Positions 32,261-43,938 are shown, numbered from the stretch's first letter. The stretch: 64,000 nt of DNA from Xanthoparmelia taractica (GCA_033085395.1 MU853186.1:1-64000); one strand, 5' to 3'. The notes: a model not told the origin generated them from the sequence alone. A program made the numbers and translations.

Positions 32261-34196
32261 TTACAGGTCAATCAAACTTCCTCCCTGCGCCTGACCTTGA
32301 TGCGATTGCTGAGCACCAAAAGGGTTGTTATTCGCCTGCCCAAATGGGCTTGCCCCAAACCCATTGATGCCTGCCGGTCCTGTCTGGGCTGGTGCAACGC
32401 GGTTTTGCTGTTGCTGTGCTCCGTAGCCACCGTGCATCTGAGGGCCACCGGTGAATTGTTGACTAAAAAAAGGATTGTTCCCCGTCTGAGATGCATGCAA
32501 TCGGTTGAGACCTTGACCGCTGCTGTTGACAAATGTACCTGGCGCCGTGTGCTGGGATGGAATACGCATCTCCCCTGTATTACCAAAGGTGTCCATGCCT
32601 TCGCCTGACGCCAATAGAGCGTTAAGACGCTCATGTTGTGGATTCTGTGGCTTATGTTGTGTGGCGGTTTGCTGAGGCGCTTGATAGTTGGCGATCGGAT
32701 TGAAGGAAGATTGGTTACTGAAGTTCGTCGCAGTCCTTTGCTCTGCAAGAGAGCTCAAGGATGGTGGGCCGGTTTGCTGCTGTTGGGCTTGTGGGCGAGC
32801 TGACGCGAACGGATTGTTTGATCCAGTGGGCATAGGCTTCAATGCATCATATTGTGTCTGATTGGTAGCCCAAGGATTGTGACTACCTACTTGAGGCGCA
32901 GGCGAGCTGGTTTGTGGCGGCTGCTGTTGCTGGAACTGGTTGGCAAAACCGTTCTGTTGCTGAGCGTAAGGATTGTTCAGGTTGTCGAAAGCAGTCTGCT
33001 GTGGCTGGATTGTGGGTTGTGGCTGCATGTAATTCGGTTGTTGCTGTTGGAACTGCGATTGGTCAAACCCTGTCTGTTGAGGTTGGAACCCGTTCTGGAA
33101 TCCAGTCTGCTGGTTCTGGAAACCGGTAGGCTGTGAATATGCATTGTTGAGATAGCCTGTAGACTGTGGCTGTTGAAGTTGCTGGTCCACTGGATTGCCA
33201 AACCAGTCTACCGCGCCCTGCTGCTGATAGCCTTGATTAAAACCTGTGTACTGTGGTTGTTGACTGCTGGGTGCTGAGGTATCGTCAAACAGTGATGCAG
33301 CATTGCTCTCTTCCAACTCCCGCCTACGCAACTCCTCCTCTTCTTTGCTGAGCTTTATGGCTTTTGCTAGGTCATCGTCCATTGGAGGCTCTGCAGTTGT
33401 ATTCCTCCGTTTCTTATCTTCCTCAGCCTCGTACTTGCTGGCTTCAATTGCTAGCTTGTACTCCGCATCTTCCTCGTCGGTAGCATTCTGCCTGTGCCTT
33501 TCAGGTCTACGTCGTGAAATTGAGAGTTCAGCACCATTACCACCTCCATACCCCGACCCTTGAGGCTCATACTCTTCAATACCAGTGACTCTTGACTTCC
33601 AACTTTTTCGATCAGATCGCTCGGTCCGTAGGCGCTCCTCATCGAGGACCAACGAGGTAAGCTCTTTTGCGGAGACTCGGACTAGTTCACATCAGCTCTG
33701 GTTGGAAGCGCAACATGTATCTCGGCCCACCGTTCTGCCCAACGTCTTTGCCGTCATCGTCAACGTATTGGAATTCCCTCAAGGTTTTTATGATGTAAAC
33801 ATTTTTGCGAGCCCAAGTGACGACTAGTTCCGATCCTTCGTGGAGACAGTAATCCAGCACCTTCAGCGACTTGAGGACATGGCGCCAATTTTTGCCCTTG
33901 TCATTCATCCGCTTGTCGAGCATATCCATTATCTCGTAGAAATCGTTTGAGCTACCCAGGCTTAGTACCGCGGCGAACGAAAGGGGACGGTGACTGTACC
34001 CATTAAAGGTCATCTGAGCAATCTCACTCATCTCTGTACCCGTAGGTCCCCATGGATCATTGCTCGTTGCTGTAAATGGATATTTAGTTGCTGCGCTACA
34101 TTCGGCTTTTGGATGGCGCATACCATTTCGAACCTTGACTTGGACATGAGAATAGCCCTTGGTAACGTTCTTTACGCTGCGAACGACTTTCGACAT
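32261..34196 (-). CDS. ent2: epsin (ENTH-domain endocytic adaptor)
   Basis: Three exons (34196-34124, 34069-33731, 33681-32261) give 610 residues. The ENTH domain occupies about residues 1-150: it starts MSKVVRSVKNVTKGYS and includes SNDPWGPTGTEMSEIAQMTF, WRHVLKSLKVLDYCLHEG and KDVGQNVRVSAKELTSLV, which needs the second intron. Two ubiquitin-interacting motifs follow (EYKLAIEASKYE near residue 212, DLAKAIKLSKEEEEL near 240), then a Gln/Asn-rich region with repeated QQTGF, three NPF motifs that bind EH-domain proteins, and a C-terminal clathrin box LIDL. Epsins bind PtdIns(4,5)P2 and cargo in clathrin endocytosis and actin-patch function. The symbol follows yeast Ent1/Ent2 usage; orthology between the two is not decided. 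Confidence 0.93.
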
Positions 34197-34946
34197 AGTC
34201 GCAGTGTCGGCAATGGTCTGGCCTGGGGCCTAGGTGGGTGCTCCAATTGCACAGGAGCTGTTGGCAGCCGCAAAACTTCCGTGACAGGCTTACTGGATGT
34301 GAGTACGAAAAGGCCAACGGAGGTGCTAGCCGCGGAAAGCCTCTGAGCTACAGGGGAAGGCCGGTGAGATCCTCTGTGAGCTACTCAAAGACGCAGATGG
34401 AGCTCCGCAATTGTATAAGATAGATCAATAAACGTAGTTGCTGTGCAGCGTTTTCTTGTGTAGAAGGCATGATGTTGGAAAGCTTGGGTGTCGGCGGGAC
34501 TTCCTTGGCAGCGCTAGTTAGCAAAAGTTGCCACCTTCGGCCGAGGCTGTGACGAAAATCCAAGGCGTCGTCACTCATCAAAATTGTGCATCAGAGGCGC
34601 TGGTATGATCAGCTTACGGGTGACTTGCTGCATATGATTACTGGGTATCATTTGTTCTATCATAAAACTGTGCTAGTCATACCGTCCCAAAAGTACAAAA
34701 AACAGGTAAACTCAAAACAATTCCGCGAAGCCCAGCATTTCCGCGTAAGCGTGAAGGGCAGACAACTGTGATCCTGTAGAAACGACTCGTCAAGGCGAAA
34801 ATTCCGAGGTCAAGATGCTTGTATTTCAATGTCCTGCGGCGCAAATTAAGACACTACTGCCGAACCGGTATCACTTCCCAGTTGATGCTCCGGCGCTCAG
34901 AAATCAGATATCCGGTCTCGAAGACACGAGTCTACTGTAGCGGAGG
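34197..34946. other. intergenic, no gene seen
   Basis: 5' flank of the epsin gene and 3' flank of the copper transporter gene (both minus strand). Short frames only. Confidence 0.45.
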
Positions 34947-35477
34947 CTATGGTGCAAAGTGAATCCCGTAACGTCCGAATATTAGGGTGCCCAGGAACGT
35001 GCCACCAAGTGCGGAAAGAAAATAGCCGACATTCATGGTCATTACCGCCAACATGCTGCAGAGCGATCAGCAGGCAACTCTTCAGATCGGATGCGGAATG
35101 ACTGACAGCAGATATCCGACACCGGTGATTAGAGTATCGAGACATGCCCTTGGCACATCGGTACTGATCCTCCACAGCCTGCTTCTGACCCCTTTCCTTT
35201 TGCCGGCTCCAATATCCTTCTGGTTGGGTCGAGCTGCATCGTCGTCCTGCTTTTTGCCAGGGACTATGACGGGCCGTCGGTTGAGCTCAGCATCTCGCCA
35301 TTTATGCTCCTGCCTTGATCGATAGGAGAAAAGAGCACGGAAAATAATGGCCAGGGTGATGATGAAGACGCAAGTGCCCGCGTACTCGCCCGTGTTTGAA
35401 GGTGTCCATGTAGCTGAGTAAAGTGGGGTGTGTGTAGAAGTGAAGAGAGTATTCATCATGCCGGTCATAGGGCTCAT
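34947..35477 (-). CDS. Ctr-family copper transporter
   Basis: Two exons (35477-35107, 35055-34947; 51-nt intron) give 159 residues. The N-terminus is Met-rich (MSPMTGMM). The first helix is TCVFIITLAIIFRALFS; a charged loop follows (residues 52-85); then VPRACLDTLITGVGYLLMLAVMTMNVGYFLSALGGTFLG, holding the second-helix MxxxM motif (MLAVMTM) and the GxxxG-type third helix. Ctr proteins form trimeric high-affinity Cu(I) channels. The splice is required to create the MxxxM motif. The frame is open to 35531, so 18 more residues are possible. It is transcribed away from the ferric/cupric reductase gene at 36620; a reductase supplying Cu(I) is its natural partner. Confidence 0.87.
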
Positions 35478-35531
35478 GGTGGAGTCTGAATTAGACGTAG
35501 ATATATGTTTGTGATGCAAAGAGAAAATCAC

Positions 35532-36619
35532 TAGAGGAGCGTATGAAGTTATACGGTATTAGTGTATAAGATTGTGAGATGGTGACGGGTGTTTTACTGA
35601 AGAAGAGAATGCAAACGAAGAAAATGAGACATGGTATGCTGGGGCGCGAGGAAGGAGCGATTGATTTTGGGCATAAACTCAGTAGTCGGATTTGTATAGA
35701 GGCAAAGTGGCAGGTAGAACTCAGAGCGGCAAATAAGGAAGCAATAATGGTCTCGGTCTTTAATCCAAAGCTGGTCCTAATTACATGCAATGGCAATGAC
35801 GGCTAGAAATGGGAAATATAAATATCAGATGACATTTGGTGAGTAGTATTGTCTATAATAATGGGATGTTAGAAGTACTACTTTACCCAACAGAGCAGTC
35901 AAGTCTTGTTATAAGCATGATACTCGTATTCCCTGGGATATGCAACATTAGGGCTAGGGCTCGGATAGATCTCTACCCCTGATAGTAAAGTTAGGGCTAG
36001 GGTTATCATTATCATAACTTCAATATCGTATTAAACTCGATATATCTTAGTATAATATTACATTTTTATTTTTATTAATAAGTATAAAGTATTTAAAAAT
36101 TTATAATATCAATTAGAACGTTCTATATAGAGAGATATATCAAGATGAATTAAAAAAACGTTGAAATTCTAATCTGGCCCTAGCCCTAATCTTGCATATC
36201 CCAGGAAAAATACGAGTAAGGCTGAGAGTGAGATTGAGCAAGTTTCGAGCGCTAAAACATCCAGCGTGGCACTACCTTAATTGAATACCATCATTCACCG
36301 AGCCTTTGTTCTTAAGCAAGATGACAGCTCGCCGTTTGTTCTGTTTTGACGACACCACTTTGACACATTTTGAGATGGTTTACGAAGTAAGATATCATTA
36401 TATAGCCATCATCGAGGCAATTTGTATGGAGAAACTCAAATGTCACAGACGTTCATATGCTACGCATGCCACCAGACTTTAACTGACTTGCTCTAATATG
36501 ATGGTTTCCGTTGCTTTTCTATACGCAACCTCTCGCCATCTGAATATTTCTTTTGCTGCTTCAAACATTCCACCCATTACATAGCAAACATTCTTTACAT
36601 TCCCAACCACGTCCCCAAT
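35532..36619. promoter_or_regulatory. shared upstream region of copper transporter and metalloreductase
   Basis: About 1.1 kb separates two divergent genes whose products act in sequence in copper uptake. A MITE occupies its centre. I looked for Mac1/Cuf1-type copper elements (TTTGCTC) and found only near matches (CTTGCTC at 36488, TTTGCTG near 36551), so regulation is not demonstrated. Confidence 0.4.
35921..36218. mobile_element. MITE-like element with terminal inverted repeats and TA flanks
   Basis: The left end (35921-35960) and the reverse complement of the right end (36218-36179) match over about 40 bases with one 2-base gap and few mismatches (TACTCGTATT, CCTGGGATATGCAA, ATTAGGGCTAGGG). 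The outermost TA on both sides is compatible with a TA target duplication, as in Tc1/mariner-derived MITEs. The interior is AT-rich with TATATA/TAATAT words, suggesting RIP, and has no coding frame. The ends contain telomere-like TTAGGGCTAGGG. It lies between the Ctr and reductase genes. Confidence 0.8.
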
Positions 36620-38733
36620 ATGGATATGGACACCTCAATACCCATGCATGCCATGGGGGACGATTCCTCTTCTGCTTTGAATGCTTCTGCCGTTGACTTT
36701 TCAAACGATACCCAAGCCATGGATTTTCTGGAACAACTTCTAGATGACAGCGATTTGCAAATATCTGGTAATGCATTTGCAAGGTACTTTTGGTATGTTA
36801 TCGTCCTTGTCGTTGCCATTGCTGCCATCTTCAATATTGTTCAGAAAATTACTCTCCGATTGAGGTACGCCCATTCCCTTACAGTCCGGAATAGCATGCA
36901 TGCTGACGTCATGCGAGAATCCGCGCTGCAGCTGCCAACATAGTGCATCCAGCTAAACCAAGCAATATCTTCACCAAATCTGTAGCAGCCATCACCGCAG
37001 TCGTCCGTGAGGTATCTTACGTGCAGCTCACCCCAATCAGAAGAGGGTTCTGGGTCAAAGTTCCACCCTTTGGCACCATCAGTCTCCTTCTCGCCTACCT
37101 GGGCTTCGTTCTTGCACTCGAGTTTATCAACAATGACACTCCAGGTGCGCAACATCATCAGGCGCTAGGTGTCCGAGCAGCGTGGCTGGCCGTGGCTCAA
37201 GTACCCCTCTTGATCCTTCTTGCTGGCAAAAACAATCTCATTGGCCTCGTTACCGGTGTGTCTTACGAGCGGCTTAACGTAATTCATCGATGGGTCTCTC
37301 GGGTCCTGCTCCTTCTCGCTACCCTGCATTTGGGCTACCAGAACTACGGATGGAGTCTTTACGGCCTAGTACATATGGAATGGTCCACGGATAGCTGCCC
37401 ACCAACTGGTATCGCCGCATATACAATCCTGCTATGGCTCAATCTCAGCACTTTGGCGCCATTTCGGAACTTCTCCTACGAGTTCTTTGTTGTCCAGCAC
37501 GTAATCACCTTCTTCGGATTCATCATTGCTGTAATGATCCATCTGCCATCCACCGCTCTGTACTCCCGCGTCTACATATACATCCCAATTGCATTGTATA
37601 TCGTAGACCGCCTCCTAAGAACTTTGCGCTTTGCATACAATAACATCTGCCCTGGCCGGGCCACCTTGACACCCTTTGAAGGCGGCGTAACCAAAATCCG
37701 TGTCCCAGTTAAGCATGTAAGAAAATGGAGGCCTGGTGCCCACGTCTTTCTCAAGGTCCCACGCCTCGGTCTCATTCAATCCCACCCTGCGACCATCGCG
37801 TCAGTACCTTCATCCCACGACAATGATCTGGTCTTCGTCCTGAAAGGCCACAAAGGCTTCACAAACCGCCTCCTACAATTCGCAAACTCATCCACCGCCG
37901 CTCTCCTACCAATGACCCAACAGGACACCATAGCACCCCAGCAAACGTACACAGCCCTAATAGACGGCCCATACGGCGGCACCCACGCCGACTTCGCCGC
38001 CTTCGACACCGTCCTCCTCATCGCCGGCTCCACCGGCGTCACCTTCATTCTCCCCCAACTCCTCGACATTGCCGACCGCGCATCATCCCAACGACTGCCC
38101 GTCCGCCGCCTAGAGTTCGTCTGGGTCGTCAAAAACAGCTCCTGGACCTCTTGGATCGCGGAAGAGCTATCCAGCGCCTTCACCCAGCTCCGTGCTTCCG
38201 GCATCGAAGCCGAGATCAAAATCTTCGTCACCTGCGACGAAGCCTTCACCGAATCGTCCGACGTAACGGAGAAGACCGGATGCCAATGCGACAAGTCCCT
38301 CGGCCCCTGCTGCTGCGTCCGCAACTCCCTCCCCCAACCAACCGACGACGCCAGTACCGCAGAAGAGAGCAAACACGCCTCGACCAGCTTCGACGACAAA
38401 TCCCCCGCCATCCCAACCATCACAATAGCAATCGAACCACCAAAACCCCCCTGCTGCACCAACAACAAGAACAAAAAGAAGCAACCCACCACCACCACCA
38501 CCACCACAATCTCCTCCATCGCAACCCTCATCTCCGGCCGCCCGCCCATCCCCGACCTCCTCTGGACCGCCCTCGACCGCGCACAAGGCGAAACCGGCGT
38601 CGCGGTGTGCGGTCCCTTGGGCCTGAACGCGACGGTCCGGACGGCGGTGGCGAAGATCAGCGACGCGAGGGCCGTAAGCAAGGGGAGTGGGGCGCAGGGG
38701 GTGTATTTGCACGCGGAGGGGTTTTGCTGGTGA
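36620..38733 (+). CDS. ferric/cupric reductase (FRE family)
   Basis: Two exons (36620-36864, 36963-38733) give 671 residues. Exon 1 has a Met/Asp-rich start and a helix YFWYVIVLVVAIAAIFNIV. The ferric-reductase membrane domain follows with paired haem histidines in HRWVSRVLLLLATLHLGYQ and FFVVQHVITFFGFIIAVMIHL. The FAD site is HPATIAS, the NADPH region has DGPYGG and LLIAGSTGVTF, and the end is CGPLGLN...EGFCW. A long insertion carries Cys-rich CQCDKSLGPCCCV and a Thr-run encoded by a CAC repeat. The family reduces Fe(III) or Cu(II) at the plasma membrane. The splice join is tentative: the acceptor AAG at 36962 keeps frame, but residues AKPSN just upstream look conserved, and no acceptor in the right phase includes them. 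Confidence 0.85.
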
Positions 38734-39123
38734 AGGGGATATGGATGGTTTTACTTGTCTATGATCTATGAATAAGTGAGTGAGTGGGTGGGTGGAAGTG
38801 TCCGGTTGGTCAATTTGGTGTTTCTCTTAGCGATACCCTTGATTTCTACGAGTTGTATATGATAGAGGTCTCGCTGCTGTCTTAGGCATATTGATATTGA
38901 CTATTTCCTGTTATGAGAGCGTTAAATGGTGGAGATATTTGGTCATGGTATGATATGGTTTTTGAACAGCAACCTCAACGTGAACGGATCCAGGGTCGGA
39001 TGCCCTAGTCCAAGAAACTGCATTTGAAGCTCGAAGCTGCTGTATCGATATCCTACTAGTGATAGCCAATGTGCGTTTGACACTAACAGCCAATGGCCTT
39101 CCCCCCTTCCAAACTCGCTACAC
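38734..39123. other. intergenic, no gene seen
   Basis: 3' flanks of two convergent genes; a GAGTGGGTGGGTGG purine run lies near 38777. No gene. Confidence 0.45.
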
Positions 39124-41655
39124 TCATGGTACACATCCCTTCCATCCACTCCCATAATCAACCCAATCCCTCCATCCCTCACATTTCGCTAATTCAACAG
39201 GGTTATCCACCGCTACAATAGCAGGTTCCAAGGCCTCCGACCCCGCCGCATCGATAATTGTTTGCGGCCCTTCCCCATCCCGGCTTAAACTGTCACGGTC
39301 CCTCCAGCTTATGCGCTCACTGTGGTTGTTGCCCTTGCGAGCGTGTTCGACGAAGCGCAGGAAACCCGGGACCAACAACAGCAGAATGAATAAAGGTAGT
39401 ACCAAAGGCTGCAGCAGGCGTTGGCGAGGAGCTGCTACCTCTTTCAAGCTATTGGCAGTCTGGCTCAAATCCGACCCGTGACGACCCTTTTCCACTGCAG
39501 CGTCTGGAGATATGACGGTACGTTCAGAAAGCTGTGTATGCTTAGGGATGGGCAGACAAGGGCGACGGGCAACGACAGGACGGCGAATTTTGTGGGCACG
39601 TGATTCTGCGGCGCGTTTAAGAAGGATACTGTAGCCGGTATCCATAGCGGGCAGTCGAGTATAAGTTCCATTGACAGGGCGGTATGGGCGGAGCCTCTCT
39701 CCAAGATGGTTCAGAAGAATAACTATACCCACATTAATGGTTACAAATGGTTCGCTTGCTAAGGACACTTACTTTCATGAGCTGGGCATGTCAATGTCCC
39801 TCCAAGCACTTGGCGATCCGCAACCCTTGGTAGAGGGATTTTATATTTGCCGTGAACATCATGCCTTGGAGGTCCTCGCCAGAAAGTCTCCACCATGATT
39901 GGACCAGGGCCCATGTGAGCCTGTTTGAAAATGGTGATGTATCCTTCCTTGCTCTGCCAGCACTCCCCAGCATTTTCTGTCGCTACACACCCATCAATGA
40001 TGAAGTATTGAGGCACCCAGCTATGAGAGATCAAAGACAGAAGAGCCGTGGCCACTCCAACCTCGACAAAAAAGCTCATTCTGCACTCTATCTGTGCCTC
40101 GGGGAGTCCATAAATTGTGATATCGAGCTTCCAAACCACCCTGGAAAGGGTTGATTCTTCGAGCGCTCGAAAGCGAACGGGTTCGAGCTCCAGCATTCCG
40201 ATTTCTATATCATCTTGAAGATCCGCCGGGTATAGTCGAGGCAAATTATTTCGCTCATAGCAGGTAACCTGATTGACGGGAGGATGGCACAGCCTCCAGC
40301 TGCTCAGCGGGCATCTTGTATACATTCTCATACTCAGTGGTGGCTGAGGTTCCGCAATGAAAACGACTTCCGAGAGTAACCTTCCTTCCTTGGGCCGAAA
40401 CGTAGGGAGTGATGCCACAACAGAGTGCCAAGGCGAGGAATACGTGAAAGCAAAGTATAGATTGAGCGGCTTCTCAAGCTCGCAGCTGTCGCGTACGATA
40501 GTCAACTCTGCCCCTTCGCATGGGAAAAAGTCGGGGTGGGAGATGTCTTCTTTGAACAGTAACGAGGATTGCCCTAGCCCCAAGCTGCATTTACAATCGG
40601 CACGAAGCGCATTAGAGACTATGAAAGAGAGGCTAACTTTCTGTACATAGAGCGCCTCCATAGGCACGATGACCGACAAGAGAGCAAGATGGTGGACATG
40701 CAAATCTCCATTTCCAGCGACTGTAGCAACGGTGGACATCTTCACTGTACAATCCCAGATAGCCATCTCGATTGCTCGGACGTCACGACGGCTATGATTT
40801 CTAGCGATCACGTATGTATCCTCTTCTCGACCCGCATTGTGACGGACTTCAACAGGTGACGCACTGGTGTGGGGCGTGGATTTGGGTGACTGACTCCACT
40901 GATAAGGACCGGTTTTCGATGATATATTGCCTTGGAAAGTATCATTTGTAGGGACAAGCGGATCGCGAGATTCATCCGAATCACAAGGCACTTGCTCGTC
41001 ATTAGGCAGTTGTGACAGGACCCCAGGACTCGGACGATGCCTCGATTCGTGAAATTGTGCCATAGACTTCCATCGAAGATTGCTACGAGCAGGCGCATCG
41101 GTATATAATGTCGCACAAAAGCTGGTCTCTAAACTCTTGTTTGAAGACTTATGAGGGGTGATATGCGGTTCGACTGAACAAGATACAGGGAGCGATGCGG
41201 GCAAGCATGGCGTACCAACATGAGCATCTTCCCCAGAGCGAGGGTTCGTCGCCGGAGATGGCCAATGAGAGTCAGGAGACCTGTGGACTTTTACCGTGGC
41301 GACGGAGTCAACAGAGCTTGGACTGCTGGTTCTGCTGTCGGAACCTTCGTGATCGATATGGGAGAGATCGGCTGAAGGTGGCCACTTGAAGGTCGGAGAG
41401 CCTGGTGTGGCGTTCATGTTGCAGCGTACAGAAGTTGGGATTGAAGTGCGGCGTTGGGGAAAGAGACGTCGTCCGCGCGAATCCCAAGGGTGGCAGTCTA
41501 CACTGTCTTCGTTCTTTCTGGGCCTACATGGCTGACTTTTGGGGTTGAGACTGAGGTCGACCTCCGCTGTATAACGTGAGCATTTAGACTTCATCATTGT
41601 TTGTGTGTTATGTGACCAACTTACTGGGAGAAGATGTCCTCGAGCCAGGCGCCAT
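39124..41655 (-). CDS. large unknown protein with C-terminal-side membrane helix
   Basis: Three exons (41655-41625, 41566-39773, 39722-39124; introns of 58 and 50 nt, phases 1 and 1) give 807 residues starting MAPGSRTSSP. Residues 1-280 are Ser/Pro-rich and look disordered. Residues about 300-580 look globular, with beta-type strands (HHLALLSVIVPMEALYVQKVSLSFIVSN; RVVWKLDITIYGLPEAQIECRMSFFVEVG), then CWQSKEGYITIFKQAH and VETFWRGPP. After a basic linker comes one strong hydrophobic helix (LLQPLVLPLFILLLLVPGFL) and an 80-residue tail. The arrangement suggests a cytosolic domain anchored to a membrane by one helix. I do not recognise the family. The 31-nt first exon is the least certain part. 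Confidence 0.6.
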
Positions 41656-41996
41656 TGTAGGGAAAAGGAACAGTGTCGCAACCGCGTTTGAAAGTTGAGG
41701 ACACACTTTAAAACTATGAATTAGAATTGGAATGCCCTAAAAAGCTCTATCGCCTTTAAAGCTGTTGTTTCGTTCGTGATCAGAATGACTCGGGTGGTTG
41801 GATGCTGGACAGCCAGGGCTCGTTGTTTTTTCAACGCTAGTAGAATGGCGCGCGAAAGGCAGGAGCGATCCACAAGAGATGGAACCAAAGCATTGACAGT
41901 AGGGTCTACCACTCAATGCCTTAGATTGCTAAGGTCGAATGTGTCATTTGGGTTAAAGAGAGAAATGATATGGACGCGCTTGAAGTGTCAAGGGTC
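41656..41996. other. intergenic between two minus-strand genes
   Basis: Contains only short frames; it should hold the promoter of the 807-residue gene. Confidence 0.45.
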
Positions 41997-43938
41997 TCAG
42001 CCATGTTCTCGGCCCCGGTATGGCTGGGGCAGATAGTTTTGTGTCTCCGAACCTGGCGGAAATGATGACGGCAGTTGAGTGTTGGTGTCTATATTCGACA
42101 ACCCGCTGCTTGAGTATGACTGCATGGTATCTCTTCGTGGCTGAGCGGAAGATAAGGATTGTAGGGGCGGAAGGAGACTTGTCACAGCTTGCGAAGGCGC
42201 CGGCAGAGTCCGAGCTAGAGGCTGAATTTGACGGTCATAACTTATGGGAGGATACTGAGAATTGTTGTAACTATGTTCGTAGCCTCGACTTGCCATTGAT
42301 TGCTCGTCCGTTTCCATGGACCTTGCATACGCTCTGGGGTGCTCTGGCTGCGATGGTATAGATGAAGGCAGTGGACGGTAAGGGGGTACAGGTTGTGCCA
42401 GCTGTGGGATCGATTTGGGTTGGGTAGAATTGTACTGACTCTGCTGGTACTGGTGAGGAGAGTCTCTTGAATGTTGCTGGTACATTGAATTCGATGGTGG
42501 GAATTGGTACGTGGGATACTCCGTCCTTGGAGACAGATAAGGTGAAGAATTGGAAGATGAATTGGTGCGTCCATGGCTGAAAGGGTATTCAACGGGACCA
42601 GGACCAGTCGGAGGACCTTGGACGTAATATGATCCACGAGTAGGTGTCGATGGAGGGTATTGAGCATAAGGATCCCGCTGTTGGGTATAAGAGCGTTGAG
42701 CGAGCCGTTGGTCATGTTCATATGCAGTTCGCCTAGCCAAGTCAATAGATATTCTTTGACGCTTGAGAGGCGGATCGTCGTAACCAAGTGCTGGCTCTCG
42801 GTATCCCGAAGGACCAAAGGCCCCACTTGGTTCGTGTTGCGGCTGCAGCCCCATGTTTCGGTATTCAACAGATGTCTGTTGGGGGGGGCCGTGCGCGGTG
42901 TCTGCTTGTAGAAAATCGGAAGGTGCTGACCTTTTGCTGCCAGACCGTTAGAACAGTAATACAGGAGGAAGTCGGAGTTTTTACCCCAAAACTCTAGGTT
43001 CTTTCCTAATCCTCAGCTTCACACCTTGGTCCCCGAAGGAGCGCGAGAGAAACGTAGATTCGGACATCCCTGGGAATGCTCGCGGTGTGAACACTGATAG
43101 TGGTCAATTCGGCCATCAGACCCTATTGCAATAGGTACTGACCAGTGAAAGGAGATGATGTGACGGATTTTATGTATGAGACACGTGTTCTGGAATCCAC
43201 ATCAGACCTAGCTTCCTCCAAGGGGAACGGACTGGTTGACCTTCCCATCTCGAAGAGACTGAACCGAAGGCGAAAATCACCCTCGATCTTGACAGAAAGA
43301 TCTGGGAAAACGAAGAAGCCGCCATCTAAGAATGTTTTGAGTACTGGTGTAACAGAATGATGTTGCAGCTTGACATACCGGTGTTGTCAACGTCTTTCAA
43401 TCTGTGAAGTGAGGATACTAATGTTCCTGCTAGAGCGGACTGGGTTGCTGTGTCGAGATCGTCGCCCTGATGAGCTGCGGCCAATTGCCCTGGACGATCA
43501 AGATTGGCGTCACAAAGATTGCAACACATGAAAAAATACGGGCTTTGGAGATAGTTCCTATTTGAGTCAGCTTTTTGATTGACAGAGTCAGTACCCTCCG
43601 TATGTCTTACTGAGCGGGGTCCTGGGGATCCCTTATCTGTAATTGTATAATGGGTGGTGGGTCAACAGGTTTGCGGTCTGTCGAAGAGGCGGATGTCGTC
43701 AGTGTCTTGCCATTGGAAAATGTCAGCAACGCCTGACCTTTCTCTTTTGGCCCAGCGAAAGCCTTAGCCCGCTCTGGCCCCTGACGTACAGTCAGGGTGT
43801 ATGCATTGCTACGCATCAGCATCGTCAGTAAGGCTCGCGGTAGTGAAAGAAGATCAGTCAGTCGGCTGCAGAGGCACCGCCGTACCTCGTGAGCCTCAGA
43901 AGTTGCGAGGATTCTTCCGCAACGTGTGAGGCGTTCAT
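41997..43938 (-). CDS. vosA: velvet-domain developmental regulator, VosA type
   Basis: Eight exons (43938-43886, 43808-43738, 43677-43611, 43557-43379, 43325-43241, 43189-43143, 43093-42985, 42936-41997) give 516 residues with every phase matching. The velvet domain (about residues 18-200) reads YTLTVRQGPERAKAFAGPKEK, DRKPVDPPPIIQL, NYLQSPYFFMCCNL, LAGTLVSSLHRLKDVDNT, DGGFFVFPDLSVKIEGDFRL, SYIKSVTSSPFTV and FPGMSESTFLSRSFGDQGVK. A basic cluster KRQRI near residue 263 is a likely nuclear signal; the tail is Gln/Ser/Pro-rich. VosA proteins bind DNA, often with VelB, and control sporulation and spore viability. The 60-nt second intron has no stop and keeps frame if retained. Seven short introns break the domain so thoroughly that no single frame reveals it. 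Confidence 0.88.

Noticed and set aside
32852..33136. Plus-strand frames opposite the epsin gene
   Set aside because: They are antisense to the Gln/Asn-rich epsin tail; the Leu/Val-rich reading is the mirror of CAG/CAA codons.
36480..36560. Copper-response elements upstream of the reductase
   Set aside because: Only near matches to TTTGCTC occur (CTTGCTC, TTTGCTG); such short words arise by chance in 1.1 kb.
37776..38681. 301-residue minus-strand frame
   Set aside because: It is antisense to the GC-rich 3' half of the metalloreductase, whose haem, FAD and NADPH motifs are all on the plus strand.
43145..43360. 71-residue plus-strand frame
   Set aside because: It is antisense to velvet exons 5 and 6, which carry conserved blocks on the minus strand.
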